The notes beneath the pieces are model-generated. The model searched no databases, was not told the origin of the DNA, and worked only from the letters and a program-made list of their open reading frames with translations. This document shows positions 8,089 through 18,358 of a DNA stretch of 64,000 bases, in pieces. Numbering within the stretch: position 1 is the stretch's first letter; every line of letters starts with the position of its first letter. Origin of the DNA: Acinetobacter sp. WC-141 (GTDB lineage: Bacteria; Pseudomonadota; Gammaproteobacteria; Pseudomonadales; Moraxellaceae). The position numbers and the translations under genes were made by a program. The stretch lies in NCBI RefSeq assembly GCF_000313935.1, contig NZ_AMSS01000050.1, forward strand, positions 1 to 64,000. The letters are read 5' to 3'.

Positions 8089-9006
8089 ATGGCTGATACA
8101 AGTATTCCTAAGGATATCGCTGATAGCCTCACAAGCATATTTACCAATATTAATACCGAACGTATTAGTGAAATTTTAGTCGGTGTTGTGCTGTGTTTTA
8201 TTGGTTTTGTTCTTGCCCGTATTATTTCAAATACATTTATTAGAACCGTTGGTTCACGTTTTAATGCTCATCAACGTCTGGTGTGGCGCCGCGGTATTTT
8301 TTATTTTATTTTCTTACTCTTCATTATGACGAGTTTAAAAGAAGCAGGATTCAAACTTAGTGTATTCCTTGGTGCAGCAGGTATTTTAACCGTAGCGCTC
8401 GGTTTCGCATCGCAAACATCAGCCAGTAACTTGATTAGTGGTTTATTTTTGATTGGTGAAGGTTCATTTGAAGTCGGTGATACGATCCAGATTACGCTCA
8501 TTCGTGGCAATACAATTGAAGGTGAAGTGATCTCGATTGATTTGCTTTCGGTTAAGCTACTTACATTAGACAATGTCTATATCCGTTTGCCGAATGAACA
8601 ACTTATTCGTGCACCCGTACATAACTTATCTAAATACCCAATACGGCGCATTCCAATTACACTCGCAATCAACTTTCATGAAGACATTATTAAAGTCCGC
8701 GAGGTTCTGCTTGATGTGGCAGCCCATTATCCGCTTGTGTTAGATGACCCAAAACCTGCAGTTACAGTTACCGCGTTTAGAGAGTCATCGATTGAGCTTT
8801 TATTTGCAATGTGGTGTAGACAAGAAAACTCTTTAAAAGTTCGGGATGAGATGCAAGAACGAATTCGAAATGGATTTTTAAATAACCAAATCGAAATTCC
8901 TGTTCCTAAAATGGGACTGATTGATCGACCATCTAGTATTTTTGCTGAAGATGATATCGATCAATACAGTAATCAAAGAGAATTAAAACAAGAGCCTAAA
9001 GCTTAG
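8089..9006 (+). CDS. MscS-family mechanosensitive channel
   Basis: 305 aa inner-membrane channel of the small MscS class, which opens under membrane tension to relieve osmotic shock. Hydrophobic segments lie at about 24-46 and 65-84. The pore helix and start of the beta domain follow: LGFASQTSASNLISGLFLIGEGSFEVGDTI (about 103-132). The cytoplasmic vestibule makes up the rest. Its 3' end overlaps the convergent DUF2339 gene by 11 bp, and the overlap lies in a hairpin terminator. Confidence 0.93.
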   Translation: MADTSIPKDIADSLTSIFTNINTERISEILVGVVLCFIGFVLARIISNTFIRTVGSRFNAHQRLVWRRGIFYFIFLLFIMTSLKEAGFKLSVFLGAAGILTVALGFASQTSASNLISGLFLIGEGSFEVGDTIQITLIRGNTIEGEVISIDLLSVKLLTLDNVYIRLPNEQLIRAPVHNLSKYPIRRIPITLAINFHEDIIKVREVLLDVAAHYPLVLDDPKPAVTVTAFRESSIELLFAMWCRQENSLKVRDEMQERIRNGFLNNQIEIPVPKMGLIDRPSSIFAEDDIDQYSNQRELKQEPKA

Positions 9007-9021
9007 GCTCTTCATTTTTTT
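8990..9021. terminator. bidirectional terminator built from two overlapping gene ends
   Basis: AAGAGCCTAA (8990-8999), loop AGC, TTAGGCTCTT (9003-9012), then a T-run to 9021; the opposite side is A-rich. The stem contains the stop codons of both convergent genes (TAG 9004-9006 rightward; TAG 8998-8996 leftward). Confidence 0.85.
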
Positions 9022-11800
9022 GTATAGCAAATGACGGCGGTAATGGCGCAAGATAAGCAATAATCAACATTACCCCACCTGCTGCAATAAACGAAATGAC
9101 CCGAGTTAATGTCGCACTTTGCGATAGATCAAGCAAAATTAACTTTAATACGACTATTCCTAAAAGTGCAGCGCCGACAAACCACAATTGACGAATCATT
9201 TTGCGACTTGAGAAGGTGGTTAAAATGAATGCCAAGATTACCCAGAGCAATGTCAAACTTAACTGCACTACGCCATTTGTCCAAATTGCAGCACTCCAGA
9301 GTGGCGTTGCCCAGTAATGGTGCAAACCTCTGACCACCACACTACTGAATACTAATAACCCCACTAGAATTGTTGTAATCTTAAAAGTCCACTCCAATGA
9401 TTTATCTTGATCAAAAGTATGTTGATAAATAATAAAGAGTAGACCTGCAAATACCACAATTGAGAGAAAGTCAGTTAAGTTAATCAAAGGAATAAAATAA
9501 AGATACTGGGCAGAATGCATATCAACACTGACTACAAGCAACCAGACCAAGCTTAGACACCACACCGGAATTTGATGTAACAATGTAGTTTTATGAGTTT
9601 TATACGCCCAAAACGAATAAACCACAGGTACAAAAGCCAAAGCAACAATTGGCATTTGAGGAAAGATCGCCAGTCCAGTCACGGCTAATGCTAACCAGCT
9701 TAAACCAGCCCATAATTTTAAATATCCAAACTGACCTGATTGTGGTTGAGCCGTTATGAATAAAGCACTGAGGAGCATTGCCGCAATGAGGAAAGTACCC
9801 TGCTGCAATATGCTCGGCCATTTAAACATGCTGAATACTTGACTGGTAAAAGCCTCACCCAAAATTAACAACAATAACAGGCTAATTAAACTTAACTGTA
9901 GACTCTGCCATTGGACCCTTAGTTTGTAGTGAACAACTACACTAAATATTGATAATAAGAGTATCGCAATCATCAAATATGGACTTAAGCCGTGATGTTT
10001 CCATGTCAAAATTTCTATACCCGCTATAGCACCTGCATACATCCCTAAACACAAGAAAATACCGCTAAACATGCTGGCACTAAAATAGTGTTGCTCTTTA
10101 CTGTTGTATTGCAACAAATAGAAGGCAGAAATAAATTGAGCCATTGCATAAATGCTTGTGCTTAGAGTCGGGAACTCTGCATTCGCCCAAAATTGATAAA
10201 ACAATGCAACTGAACTGAGTAAAACTAAAATTACACCAATATATCGGCTTAAACGGTAGCGCTCAGTTACTCCCCACACAATGAGGGCCGTACCTTGAGC
10301 AACCCAACCAATCGCGGTCCAATGCGCCCCTTTCGCGAGTGGAAAGATTAAGGCAAAAAATGCAACGGCGAGAATGAAAAAGCTTTTTGCAAGTACCGAA
10401 AGTTGAGGATGGGTCTTTTTGATCCAGAAAGTTAATACTGCATAGGTACCAGCCAAAACAGCAGCACCAATCGTCAATGCTTGTGTAGACTCATGTACCA
10501 AGTAAGCGTGAAGTGTAAAACCTAATACAGGCACACTAAAAATAAGACCCACATCTAAGAGCGGAGGTAAACGAATCCCTTCTTGTTTTTCGTGTGCTGA
10601 AACCCGAGAGATATTTTGGCTATAACGCACACTGAGCCAAATAAACAATGCTATATGTAGCCATAAAATCCAGTCTAATGTGTCAAATTTTGCAGGTTCT
10701 GCATAAAAACCTATCGCACTACCACCAATAAACATTGTGGCAAAGAAAGCAATCTGATTTAAGATTTTCCAAGGCTGTATAAAGTTAACCGCAGCAACAG
10801 CAAGATTAATGACCAAGTAATAGCTAAATAAGAAAACCACATCGGGACGATACTGCGGAATAACCAATGGTGCTGCGTAAGCCATACCAAGTGCTAAAAT
10901 TGCTAAATAAATTGCCTTTTGTTTTAAACTTAAGAATACGGTGATCGCTAATAAAATCGTAAATAGAATACTCGCTGTCATTAAATTGGCAATTACACCA
11001 AAATGATGCGAGAACACAAGTGTTAGGAATACAACAGCTAGTCCTACCCCCTGCAATGCTACAGCAAAAAGCTGATTTTTCTTTTGCAAGCTATATCCAA
11101 ATGCCGTTAATACGCCTCCGGCAATTGCAATAAAACCAAGTTTCACACCTAAACTAAGTTGCCAGTGCTCACTTGCGAAACGCAATAACAACACCACCCC
11201 AACCATGAGTACAGCAACAGCAACTCTTAAAATTGGATTACCATGGACCATCCAGTCGACTGCTGGTTGCCACCATGTACTCTGTACCTGAGCTGGTTGT
11301 TCTTCTTGATTTAAAACTGATGTTTCAACAGGAATTAACATGTCTGTATTATTGGAATCAACTTGCTCTAACGCTGGAGTTATAATTTCTGTTTGTAGAG
11401 TTTCGTTTACATGAACAGTTTGTTTTACTGACTCGAGATATAATAGTCGAGTATGAAACGCACTAATCGTTTGGACCAAACATAGCAATAAAACTAGGAA
11501 TGCCCCACCAGCAATCCACATCCAGTGATTCATATAAGCAACTAATGCAACCAAGGCGGCCGCATAAATTACTATTGTTTGCGTATGAATAGAATAAAGT
11601 GGTTTTTTCTGCTGAGAAAACTGTTGTTCTAAATGAGTTAGACGCTGATGCAGATTTGATAATAACTGAACCAGTACTACCACGAGTGCAATAGATAAAG
11701 CAGCAACAGCACTCTGAAATTTAAAACCAATTGAAATGGCTAAAAACAAAGTCAAAGCGATCAAAACGATGATCATTCCCTGTTTGTCTTTTTTATACAT
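8996..11800 (-). CDS. DUF2339-family large polytopic membrane protein
   Basis: 934 aa, nearly all hydrophobic helices; I count well over 20 possible membrane segments. Two N-terminal segments (about 10-45) flank a predicted coiled stretch (LSNLHQRLTHLEQQFSQQ), then two more at about 72-112 and a soluble linker at 115-180 rich in Gln/Glu/Thr, before the long polytopic part. Length and pattern fit DUF2339, an integral membrane family of unknown function in Gammaproteobacteria. It is a single-gene unit: divergent from polA with a 154-bp gap and convergent with mscS. Confidence 0.8.
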   Translation of the reverse strand: MYKKDKQGMIIVLIALTLFLAISIGFKFQSAVAALSIALVVVLVQLLSNLHQRLTHLEQQFSQQKKPLYSIHTQTIVIYAAALVALVAYMNHWMWIAGGAFLVLLLCLVQTISAFHTRLLYLESVKQTVHVNETLQTEIITPALEQVDSNNTDMLIPVETSVLNQEEQPAQVQSTWWQPAVDWMVHGNPILRVAVAVLMVGVVLLLRFASEHWQLSLGVKLGFIAIAGGVLTAFGYSLQKKNQLFAVALQGVGLAVVFLTLVFSHHFGVIANLMTASILFTILLAITVFLSLKQKAIYLAILALGMAYAAPLVIPQYRPDVVFLFSYYLVINLAVAAVNFIQPWKILNQIAFFATMFIGGSAIGFYAEPAKFDTLDWILWLHIALFIWLSVRYSQNISRVSAHEKQEGIRLPPLLDVGLIFSVPVLGFTLHAYLVHESTQALTIGAAVLAGTYAVLTFWIKKTHPQLSVLAKSFFILAVAFFALIFPLAKGAHWTAIGWVAQGTALIVWGVTERYRLSRYIGVILVLLSSVALFYQFWANAEFPTLSTSIYAMAQFISAFYLLQYNSKEQHYFSASMFSGIFLCLGMYAGAIAGIEILTWKHHGLSPYLMIAILLLSIFSVVVHYKLRVQWQSLQLSLISLLLLLILGEAFTSQVFSMFKWPSILQQGTFLIAAMLLSALFITAQPQSGQFGYLKLWAGLSWLALAVTGLAIFPQMPIVALAFVPVVYSFWAYKTHKTTLLHQIPVWCLSLVWLLVVSVDMHSAQYLYFIPLINLTDFLSIVVFAGLLFIIYQHTFDQDKSLEWTFKITTILVGLLVFSSVVVRGLHHYWATPLWSAAIWTNGVVQLSLTLLWVILAFILTTFSSRKMIRQLWFVGAALLGIVVLKLILLDLSQSATLTRVISFIAAGGVMLIIAYLAPLPPSFAIQKNEEPKL

Positions 11801-11954
11801 GGGCTTAGCAATATGACACCTTCATTACATGTCATCTTACTTCAAGCCAATACAAGCGTATATTTATACATACAAAATACTGCAAAAATCATAAACCTGC
11901 ATTCATAGCCATTTTCACGTAAAATAGCCGTAATTCAAATTAAGGAATTGTTCA

Positions 11955-14726
11955 ATGCCACCATTTGTCTTGGTTGATGGGTCCTATTTTTTATTTCGTG
12001 CATATCATGCATTACCACCATTGACGACCTCTACAGGGTTACATACCAATGCAATACGTGGAGCAATTTCTGCGATTCAAAAACTTATGCGTCGTATGCA
12101 ACCGACGCATATGGCCGTAATTTTTGACACCCCAGAACCAACTTTCCGTCATAAGCTTTCACCAATCTATAAAGGTGATCGCCCAACCATGCCTGAAGAG
12201 TTGTCTCAACAGATTCCATATTTGCATGCATTGATTAAAGCTCAAGGAATTCCTTTATATAGTCTTCCTGGTGCAGAGGCAGATGACATTATCGGTACAC
12301 TTGCTAAACGTGCCGTACTCGAAGGCCATCATGTGCTTATCTCGACCGGAGATAAAGATATGGCTCAGCTCGTCAATGATCATGTAAAACTCGAAGATAG
12401 TTTTAAAGATCGTGTACTCGACACTGACGGTGTATTTGAAAAATTTGGTGTTTGGCCAAATCAGATTATCGACTATTTAACGCTAATGGGTGATGCGTCT
12501 GACGGCATTATGGGTGTGCCGGGCGTGGGTGCAAAAACAGCAGCTAAGTTACTGACTGAATATGGCACTTTAGACAATATCATTGCCAATGCAGATCAAC
12601 TTAAAGGTAAGATTAGCCAAAATATTAAAGATAATTTAGACAATATTAAACTTGATCACCAGTTAGCCAGTATTGTTTGTGATCTTCCTTTAGAACTCGA
12701 CTGGCATGAGTTAAAGCTTACTGATCCAAACGTAGAAGCTCTACGTAATCTTTATACTGAGCTTGAGTTTAGAAATCAGTTACAGTCACTTGATCATCCA
12801 AACAACCCAAACAGTTCTACTTATAAACAACAAGCTTCGCAGACTGTTGTTCAAAATGAAGTTAAACCTGCTGAATCTATAGAAACTGAAGATCAAGCTA
12901 GCTTAACCAGCCAAGATGATCAGCTTGGAACTGCAAATTATCATACTGTTTTAACTCAAGAAGCATGGGATCAACTCTTGCAACGCATGCAAAATGCTGA
13001 TCATTTTGCCATTGATACAGAAACTACAAGCCTTGATTATCGTATTGCCGAAATGGTCGGTTTTTCAATCGCATTTGACGCAGAAGATGCATATTATGTG
13101 CCTTTAGCGCATAACTATGAAAATGCTCCTGAGCAACTGAACCGTGAACAAATTCTGGCTCAAATTAAACCTGTACTAGAAAATGAAGCGGTTAAAAAAA
13201 TCGGACATCACCTTAAATATGATGCCCATATTTTTGCCAATCATGGTATAGAACTTAAAGGCTGGTATTTCGATAGCATGCTGGCATCTTATGTACTGAA
13301 TGCAGCAGCTACTCGACATGGAATGGATGATGTTGCTCGCGTCTATCTAAGCCACTTAACCACCACTTTTGAGCAAATTGCTGGCAAGGGTGCAAAGCAG
13401 AAAACTTTTAATCAAATTGAGATTGAAGTAGCTGCCCACTATGCAGCAGAAGATGCACATGTGACCTATCGTTTGTATGAAGTACTTTCAAATAAACTTA
13501 AGCCATTTCCTGAGCTAGAAAATATTTTATATAACATCGAAATGCCAGTTGCCCGAATTCTGTCAGGCATGGAAGAAAATGGTATTCGTCTAGATCATGC
13601 ATTCCTAGATAAACTAAGCGTTGAATTTGCAAAAACGATGGAAGGTCTTGAAAATCAGGCCATGGAAATTGCAGATGAAACTTTTAATATTGCGTCACCT
13701 AAACAAGTAGGCGAAATTCTATTTGATAAATTAGGAATCAAAGGCGGCAAAAAAACTGCAACTGGGCAATACAGCACCAGTGAAAGTGTTTTAGAAAAAA
13801 TTGAACATCCTTTAGCGGAAATTATTCTAGAGCATCGCGGTTTGGCAAAACTAAAGAGTACCTATACGGACCGTCTGGTTGAACAATCTCATAATGACAC
13901 GCACCGTGTACATACGAGCTATCATCAGGCACTCACAGCGACAGGTCGCCTCTCCTCTTCCGATCCTAACTTACAAAACATCCCAATTCGTAGACAAATT
14001 GGCCGTCAAATTCGTAAAGCATTCATTGCACCAGAAGGCCGAGTTTTATTGGCTGCCGATTACTCGCAAATTGAACTACGTTTAATGGCACATTTTTCTC
14101 AAGATGATGCTTTAGTACATGCGTTCCAGCACGGACAAGACGTTCACCGCCGTACTGCAGCAGAAGTGTTGGGTATTGCAATTGAAGATGTAACCAATGA
14201 TCAGCGTCGTCAAGCCAAGGCAGTCAACTTTGGTCTACTTTATGGTATGTCTGAGTTTGGCTTGATTCGCCAATTAGGCTTCACACGTCAAGAATCGCAA
14301 AACTATATCAAGCAATATTTCCAACGTTATCCTGGCATTTATGAATATATGCAACGCACGCGTCAAGTTGCATCAGAGCAAGGATTTGTTGAAACTATTT
14401 TAGGCCGTCGTCTTTATACTCCGGATATTGATGCACGAAATGTGATGGTACGTAAAGCTGCTGAACGGGCTGCGATTAATGCACCTTTGCAAGGTAGTGC
14501 AGCTGATATCATTAAACTTGCAATGATTGAAGTCGATAAAATGCTGCCAAAAGATCAGGCAAAATTACTTCTTCAAGTGCACGATGAATTAGTTTTTGAA
14601 GCAGATCAAAACATTGCTGATGAACTTTCTAAGCAAATTGCAAATGTTATGGAGTCAGTAGTAAAAATTTCTGTGCCTTTACTTGTTGAAGTAGGACAGG
14701 GACTAAACTGGGATGATGCCCATTAA
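11955..14726 (+). CDS. polA: DNA polymerase I
   Basis: 923 aa, full length. Replaces RNA primers during replication and fills repair gaps. The 5'-3' exonuclease occupies about 1-290 (FVLVDGSYFLFRAYHALPP at the start; GAEADDIIGTL; GDASDGIMGVPGVGAKTA). A 3'-5' proofreading domain follows with its acidic residues apparently intact: FAIDTETTSLDY, HHLKYDAH and HYAAEDAHVTYRL. Polymerase motifs are complete: TATGRLSSSDPNLQNIP, motif A DYSQIELRLMAHFS, motif B RRQAKAVNFGLLYGMS and motif C LQVHDELVFE. A Gln/Ser-rich linker of about 40 residues (near 285-325) joins the 5' nuclease to the Klenow part. Confidence 0.98.
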   Translation: MPPFVLVDGSYFLFRAYHALPPLTTSTGLHTNAIRGAISAIQKLMRRMQPTHMAVIFDTPEPTFRHKLSPIYKGDRPTMPEELSQQIPYLHALIKAQGIPLYSLPGAEADDIIGTLAKRAVLEGHHVLISTGDKDMAQLVNDHVKLEDSFKDRVLDTDGVFEKFGVWPNQIIDYLTLMGDASDGIMGVPGVGAKTAAKLLTEYGTLDNIIANADQLKGKISQNIKDNLDNIKLDHQLASIVCDLPLELDWHELKLTDPNVEALRNLYTELEFRNQLQSLDHPNNPNSSTYKQQASQTVVQNEVKPAESIETEDQASLTSQDDQLGTANYHTVLTQEAWDQLLQRMQNADHFAIDTETTSLDYRIAEMVGFSIAFDAEDAYYVPLAHNYENAPEQLNREQILAQIKPVLENEAVKKIGHHLKYDAHIFANHGIELKGWYFDSMLASYVLNAAATRHGMDDVARVYLSHLTTTFEQIAGKGAKQKTFNQIEIEVAAHYAAEDAHVTYRLYEVLSNKLKPFPELENILYNIEMPVARILSGMEENGIRLDHAFLDKLSVEFAKTMEGLENQAMEIADETFNIASPKQVGEILFDKLGIKGGKKTATGQYSTSESVLEKIEHPLAEIILEHRGLAKLKSTYTDRLVEQSHNDTHRVHTSYHQALTATGRLSSSDPNLQNIPIRRQIGRQIRKAFIAPEGRVLLAADYSQIELRLMAHFSQDDALVHAFQHGQDVHRRTAAEVLGIAIEDVTNDQRRQAKAVNFGLLYGMSEFGLIRQLGFTRQESQNYIKQYFQRYPGIYEYMQRTRQVASEQGFVETILGRRLYTPDIDARNVMVRKAAERAAINAPLQGSAADIIKLAMIEVDKMLPKDQAKLLLQVHDELVFEADQNIADELSKQIANVMESVVKISVPLLVEVGQGLNWDDAH

Positions 14727-14740
14727 TTAACAGAAATAAA

Positions 14741-14767
14741 AAAGGGCTGTGAAATACAGCCCTTTTT
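14741..14767. terminator. bidirectional terminator between polA and yggT
   Basis: AAAGGGCTGT (14741-14750), loop GAAAT, ACAGCCCTTT (14756-14765), T-run after it and A-run before it. Confidence 0.9.
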
Positions 14768-14779
14768 TATTGAGTCAGC

Positions 14780-15349
14780 TTAAAGTCCTGTTAATAGAAC
14801 TTTTGCGACTTCATTCATTAAGATCTCGGCAATATAGAGTGCCAAAAATGCTAAAATTGGAGATAAGTCAATCATTCCCATATTAGGCAATAAACGACGG
14901 AATGGCGCGAGTAATGGTTCAGCCAAATCTTGAATCACCTCAATATAAGGCGAACGCGATTGAGTAAACATAACCACCCAACTCAAAATGATTGTTGCAA
15001 AAATTAAATAACGGCAGAAACGAATCAAGTCCTGAATCATTGTCACAAAAGTCAGAATCACTAAATGAACCGGACTATTTGGCATAGAACCAGAAAGATA
15101 CATTACACCGAAAATTTTCAGTAAATATAAAATAATTAAGAGAGCCAACGCAGCCAAATTAAATCGGCCTTTTGCGACCGTCGGAAAAATTCGGCCAAAA
15201 ATATCAACAATTTTAGTCGCCTTTACGGTCGATAAAACCACAGGATTATAAGGACTTACTGCCGCCAATTGCATTAAAAAACGGAAAAAGACCAATAAAA
15301 TCGCGACATTAATTAAAATTCCAAAAATTAGCGCAGAATTTGCACCCAT
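14780..15349 (-). CDS. yggT: YggT-family membrane protein
   Basis: 189 aa inner-membrane protein with two tandem YggT units, each of two hydrophobic segments (about 5-28 and 62-84; about 92-125 and 163-185). The second unit carries the family sequence PLLAPFRRLLPNMGMIDLSPILAFLAL. The family has been linked to envelope or osmotic stress and, in other lineages, to division or thylakoid organisation; the exact role is unknown. It starts 21 bp after proC, a pairing common in Gammaproteobacteria, and is the last gene of the ppx-accA-tilS-proC-yggT run. Confidence 0.88.
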   Translation of the reverse strand: MGANSALIFGILINVAILLVFFRFLMQLAAVSPYNPVVLSTVKATKIVDIFGRIFPTVAKGRFNLAALALLIILYLLKIFGVMYLSGSMPNSPVHLVILTFVTMIQDLIRFCRYLIFATIILSWVVMFTQSRSPYIEVIQDLAEPLLAPFRRLLPNMGMIDLSPILAFLALYIAEILMNEVAKVLLTGL

Positions 15350-15370
15350 AGTTGTCTTATCCTATTTAAG

Positions 15371-16201
15371 CTATTTCGCACTGTCACTCAATTCTTGAGC
15401 CAATTCTTGGCTACGCTTCTGTGCAGCAGCCAATGCAGATTGAATATTTTGGGAGATTTGTGCACGGTCAAAAACTTCAAGTGCAGCTTGTGTTGTACCA
15501 TTTGGCGATGTCACATTCTTACGAAGTTCAGATGGAGTGTTTGAACTGGTAATTGCCATTTGAGCTGCACCTAACGCCGTTTGTAGAGTCAACGCGGTCG
15601 CAACTTTTTCATCCAATCCTAAATTTTTACCCGCACGGATCATGCTTTCCATGAGATAGAAAAAATATGCAGGACCTGAGCCAGAAACTGCTGTTACCGC
15701 ATCAATTTGAGCTTCGGAGTTTACCCAAATTGTTAAGCCTGTGGCTGCCAAAATCTGACTTGTTAATTCACGATCCGAAGCACCTACTACATCATTTGCA
15801 TAGATACCATGTGCGCCTGTTTGAACCAGAGCTGGTGTATTTGGCATAACTCGCACAATTCGATCACTATCAATTAAATTTGATATCGTTTGAATTTCAG
15901 CACCAGCAATAATTGAAATGACCAATTTATCTGATAACAGACCTTTCAACGGACGTAAAACATTCGCCAAAACTTGTGGTTTTACCGCCAGCACAACAAC
16001 ATCAGCATTTTGAATTGCAACCACGTTATCTTGTGTTACGTGGACTTCTTTCTCTTGTAATAATTGACGGATCTGCTCAACAGGATCTGAAACGGTAATA
16101 CGTGTCGGTGGTAAACCTCTTGAAATCAGCCCGCCAATTAAAGCTTGGGCCATATTACCGCCACCAATAAAACAGATATTACTATTTACTGCACTTGCCA
16201 T
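15371..16201 (-). CDS. proC: pyrroline-5-carboxylate reductase
   Basis: 276 aa from ATG 16201; ATG 16216 would add MANIV. Last step of proline synthesis, reducing 1-pyrroline-5-carboxylate with NAD(P)H. The N-terminal Rossmann motif is ICFIGGGNMAQALIGGL. The C-terminal catalytic domain has DAVTAVSGSGPAYFFYLMESM and the signature NVTSPNGTTQAALEVF. Either start overlaps the 3' end of tilS (by 20 or 35 bp), implying translational coupling. No strong ribosome site precedes either start. Confidence 0.95.
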   Translation of the reverse strand: MASAVNSNICFIGGGNMAQALIGGLISRGLPPTRITVSDPVEQIRQLLQEKEVHVTQDNVVAIQNADVVVLAVKPQVLANVLRPLKGLLSDKLVISIIAGAEIQTISNLIDSDRIVRVMPNTPALVQTGAHGIYANDVVGASDRELTSQILAATGLTIWVNSEAQIDAVTAVSGSGPAYFFYLMESMIRAGKNLGLDEKVATALTLQTALGAAQMAITSSNTPSELRKNVTSPNGTTQAALEVFDRAQISQNIQSALAAAQKRSQELAQELSDSAK

Positions 16202-17582
16202 AACTATATTCGCCATTTACCAGATTACAAGAATGAGAAATTAAATCTGGTTGCCATCCTCCTTGCTCACAATACGGAGACTGAGCCAACCAAAATCCTT
16301 TCGGTGTAAAAACCCCAAGCATAACATTATCTATGACTAATATTTGAATTGTATGACGAAGCCAAGGCAAAATATGTGCTTCTTGAATTGCTTTTTTTAA
16401 TGGCCATTGCCCAACACGACCATATAAATGGACTTTTTCCCCACCTTGACGTCGAATTATTGTCAATTTTTTATTTAATAAAGATGGAGCCAACCCGATA
16501 TTTTTCTGTGTAATCTGAAAATTTCCTGAAGCGTAATGCACTATTTCCCCCATTTGGAAATGATGCTCTGATTTAGCTTCAACTGGACTTAATGTTTCAG
16601 CAAGAAAAGTCTGCTTATTCAATTTATAAAGATGATGTTGATAACGGACATAGTAAAAGTGGTTCCAGTGTAATGCTGCTTGTGCATCCAACTTTGAATC
16701 AATCACTTCATTTTTTAAGCGCTCAACCATTTCAAATGCAGGTCGATATTGTCCATCACCTTTCATCCAAACTGAAAGTAATTGACGTTGACGAGCAGCT
16801 GATAAATCTAAAATTTTAGTTAAGTCTAAACACTCAGCGCTACCACAATACTGTAAATCGACTTTCAAAACTTCTTCTAAAATTTCAGAAGCATCTTGCA
16901 TGAGATAACTTGTTCGGCTCAGGGCTTGCTGCATTTTAGGAAAGCGATTTTGTAGAAAAGGCCAAAGCTCCTCACGTGACCACGCCCTATCATAATGAAT
17001 ATCGTAATTTGTCGGGTCATTTACATACTCAATTTCAAGTTGAGTAGTCCAATCAGCAATTTGCTCACGAGATAAGTCTAAAAAAGGACGCCAAATCGTC
17101 ATATCCACACGATAATCAATAGACTGCATAGCAGCTAATCCATCAACGCCCGCACCTGACAATAAACGTAGTATTACCGTTTCAGCCTGATCTTGCTGAT
17201 GATGAGCAAGCACTAAAATTTCGTTTGCTTGTAAATGCTGTCGATAAGCTTGATAACGCGCCTGACGTGCTTGGGCTTCCAGATTACCGTCGGTAACCTG
17301 AACTTTCTGAATAATATAAGAAATATCTAAGCGAGTGGCTTGTTCAGCAACGAGTTTGCCCCATTCTGCACTTTGTGATTGCAGTTGATGATCGATATAG
17401 ATTGCTCGGATCTTTTGAGGGAAAATTTGAGACATCAAATGTAGCAGCAGCATAGAATCCATGCCACCACTACATCCAATAAGAAAAGAACTACTTTCCG
17501 AAAACTGTTGAGCTTGCCTTAAGACATTATGCCTAAGTTTGCGCTGCCAAACTTCATTAAACGTTGATAACGTTCTTCGCAT
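16182..17582 (-). CDS. tilS: tRNA(Ile)-lysidine synthase
   Basis: 466 aa. Attaches lysine to C34 of the CAU-anticodon tRNA(Ile) so that it reads AUA. PP-loop motif SGGMDS (about 38-43) with the conserved N-terminal lobe ([54 protein letters not shown]). The C-terminal tRNA-binding domain follows ([25 protein letters not shown]). The only usable start, ATG 17582, puts its first 64 bases inside accA; no ATG, GTG or TTG lies between the accA stop and the PP-loop, so this long overlap appears real. Confidence 0.95.
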   Translation of the reverse strand: MRRTLSTFNEVWQRKLRHNVLRQAQQFSESSSFLIGCSGGMDSMLLLHLMSQIFPQKIRAIYIDHQLQSQSAEWGKLVAEQATRLDISYIIQKVQVTDGNLEAQARQARYQAYRQHLQANEILVLAHHQQDQAETVILRLLSGAGVDGLAAMQSIDYRVDMTIWRPFLDLSREQIADWTTQLEIEYVNDPTNYDIHYDRAWSREELWPFLQNRFPKMQQALSRTSYLMQDASEILEEVLKVDLQYCGSAECLDLTKILDLSAARQRQLLSVWMKGDGQYRPAFEMVERLKNEVIDSKLDAQAALHWNHFYYVRYQHHLYKLNKQTFLAETLSPVEAKSEHHFQMGEIVHYASGNFQITQKNIGLAPSLLNKKLTIIRRQGGEKVHLYGRVGQWPLKKAIQEAHILPWLRHTIQILVIDNVMLGVFTPKGFWLAQSPYCEQGGWQPDLISHSCNLVNGEYSYGKCSK

Positions 17583-18340
17583 CGTTCATTTGCATCCATT
17601 GGTAGCAACTCATCCAAAGCTTGCTTCAAAACTACTTTTAGGTTTTGCATAACTTGCTCAGGGTCTAAATGTGCCCCTTCGCCTTCATCTACTACATATT
17701 CAACAATACCTAAAGATTGTAATTTATCAGCAGTCAAACCTAAAGCTTCGCTTGCTTGAGCCGCTTTTTCAGCAGTTTTCCATAAAATAGATGCACAACC
17801 TTCTGGTGAAATCACAGAATAGATACTATGCGATAACATAATTACTCGGTCAGCAACGCCAATACCTAAAGCGCCACCAGAACCACCTTCACCGAGTACT
17901 GTTGCAACAACAGGAACTTTCAAACTTGAAAGTTGAGCTAGACTCGTTGCAATTGCTTCGGCTTGTCCACGCTCTTCAGCACCAACACCAGGGTAAGCAC
18001 CCATCGTATCAATAAATGTGAAAACCGGAAGGTTAAAACGCTCAGCCATATCTAATAGGCGTTGAGATTTACGGTAACCTTCAGGGTTAGCCATACCAAA
18101 GTTATGCTTTAATTTTTCACGGGTACTACGACCACGGTGTTGTCCAATGACCATCACAGGTTGACCGTCAAAACGAGCAAGACCACCTACCATCGCACCA
18201 TCGTCACCAAACAAACGATCACCATGCAAGGCGTCAAACTCTGTAAAGATTTCACCGACATAATCTAGAAACTGCGGACGTTCAGGATGACGTGCAATTT
18301 GAACCGTTGTCCAAGCTTTGGACTGAGTAGATTTTTTCAT
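17519..18340 (-). CDS. accA: acetyl-CoA carboxylase carboxyltransferase subunit alpha (short form)
   Basis: 273 aa. With AccD it moves carboxyl from biotin to acetyl-CoA, making malonyl-CoA for fatty-acid synthesis. Crotonase-type core: [33 protein letters not shown] strand, [40 protein letters not shown] and the oxyanion region [15 protein letters not shown]. Compared with E. coli AccA (319 aa), about 50 N-terminal residues are absent. The upstream ppx gene ends only 18 bp away, so they cannot be encoded there. The short form appears normal rather than damaged, because the catalytic core is complete. Confidence 0.95.
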   Translation of the reverse strand: MKKSTQSKAWTTVQIARHPERPQFLDYVGEIFTEFDALHGDRLFGDDGAMVGGLARFDGQPVMVIGQHRGRSTREKLKHNFGMANPEGYRKSQRLLDMAERFNLPVFTFIDTMGAYPGVGAEERGQAEAIATSLAQLSSLKVPVVATVLGEGGSGGALGIGVADRVIMLSHSIYSVISPEGCASILWKTAEKAAQASEALGLTADKLQSLGIVEYVVDEGEGAHLDPEQVMQNLKVVLKQALDELLPMDANERCEERYQRLMKFGSANLGIMS

Positions 18341-18358
18341 AGGTCGAATATTATCCCT

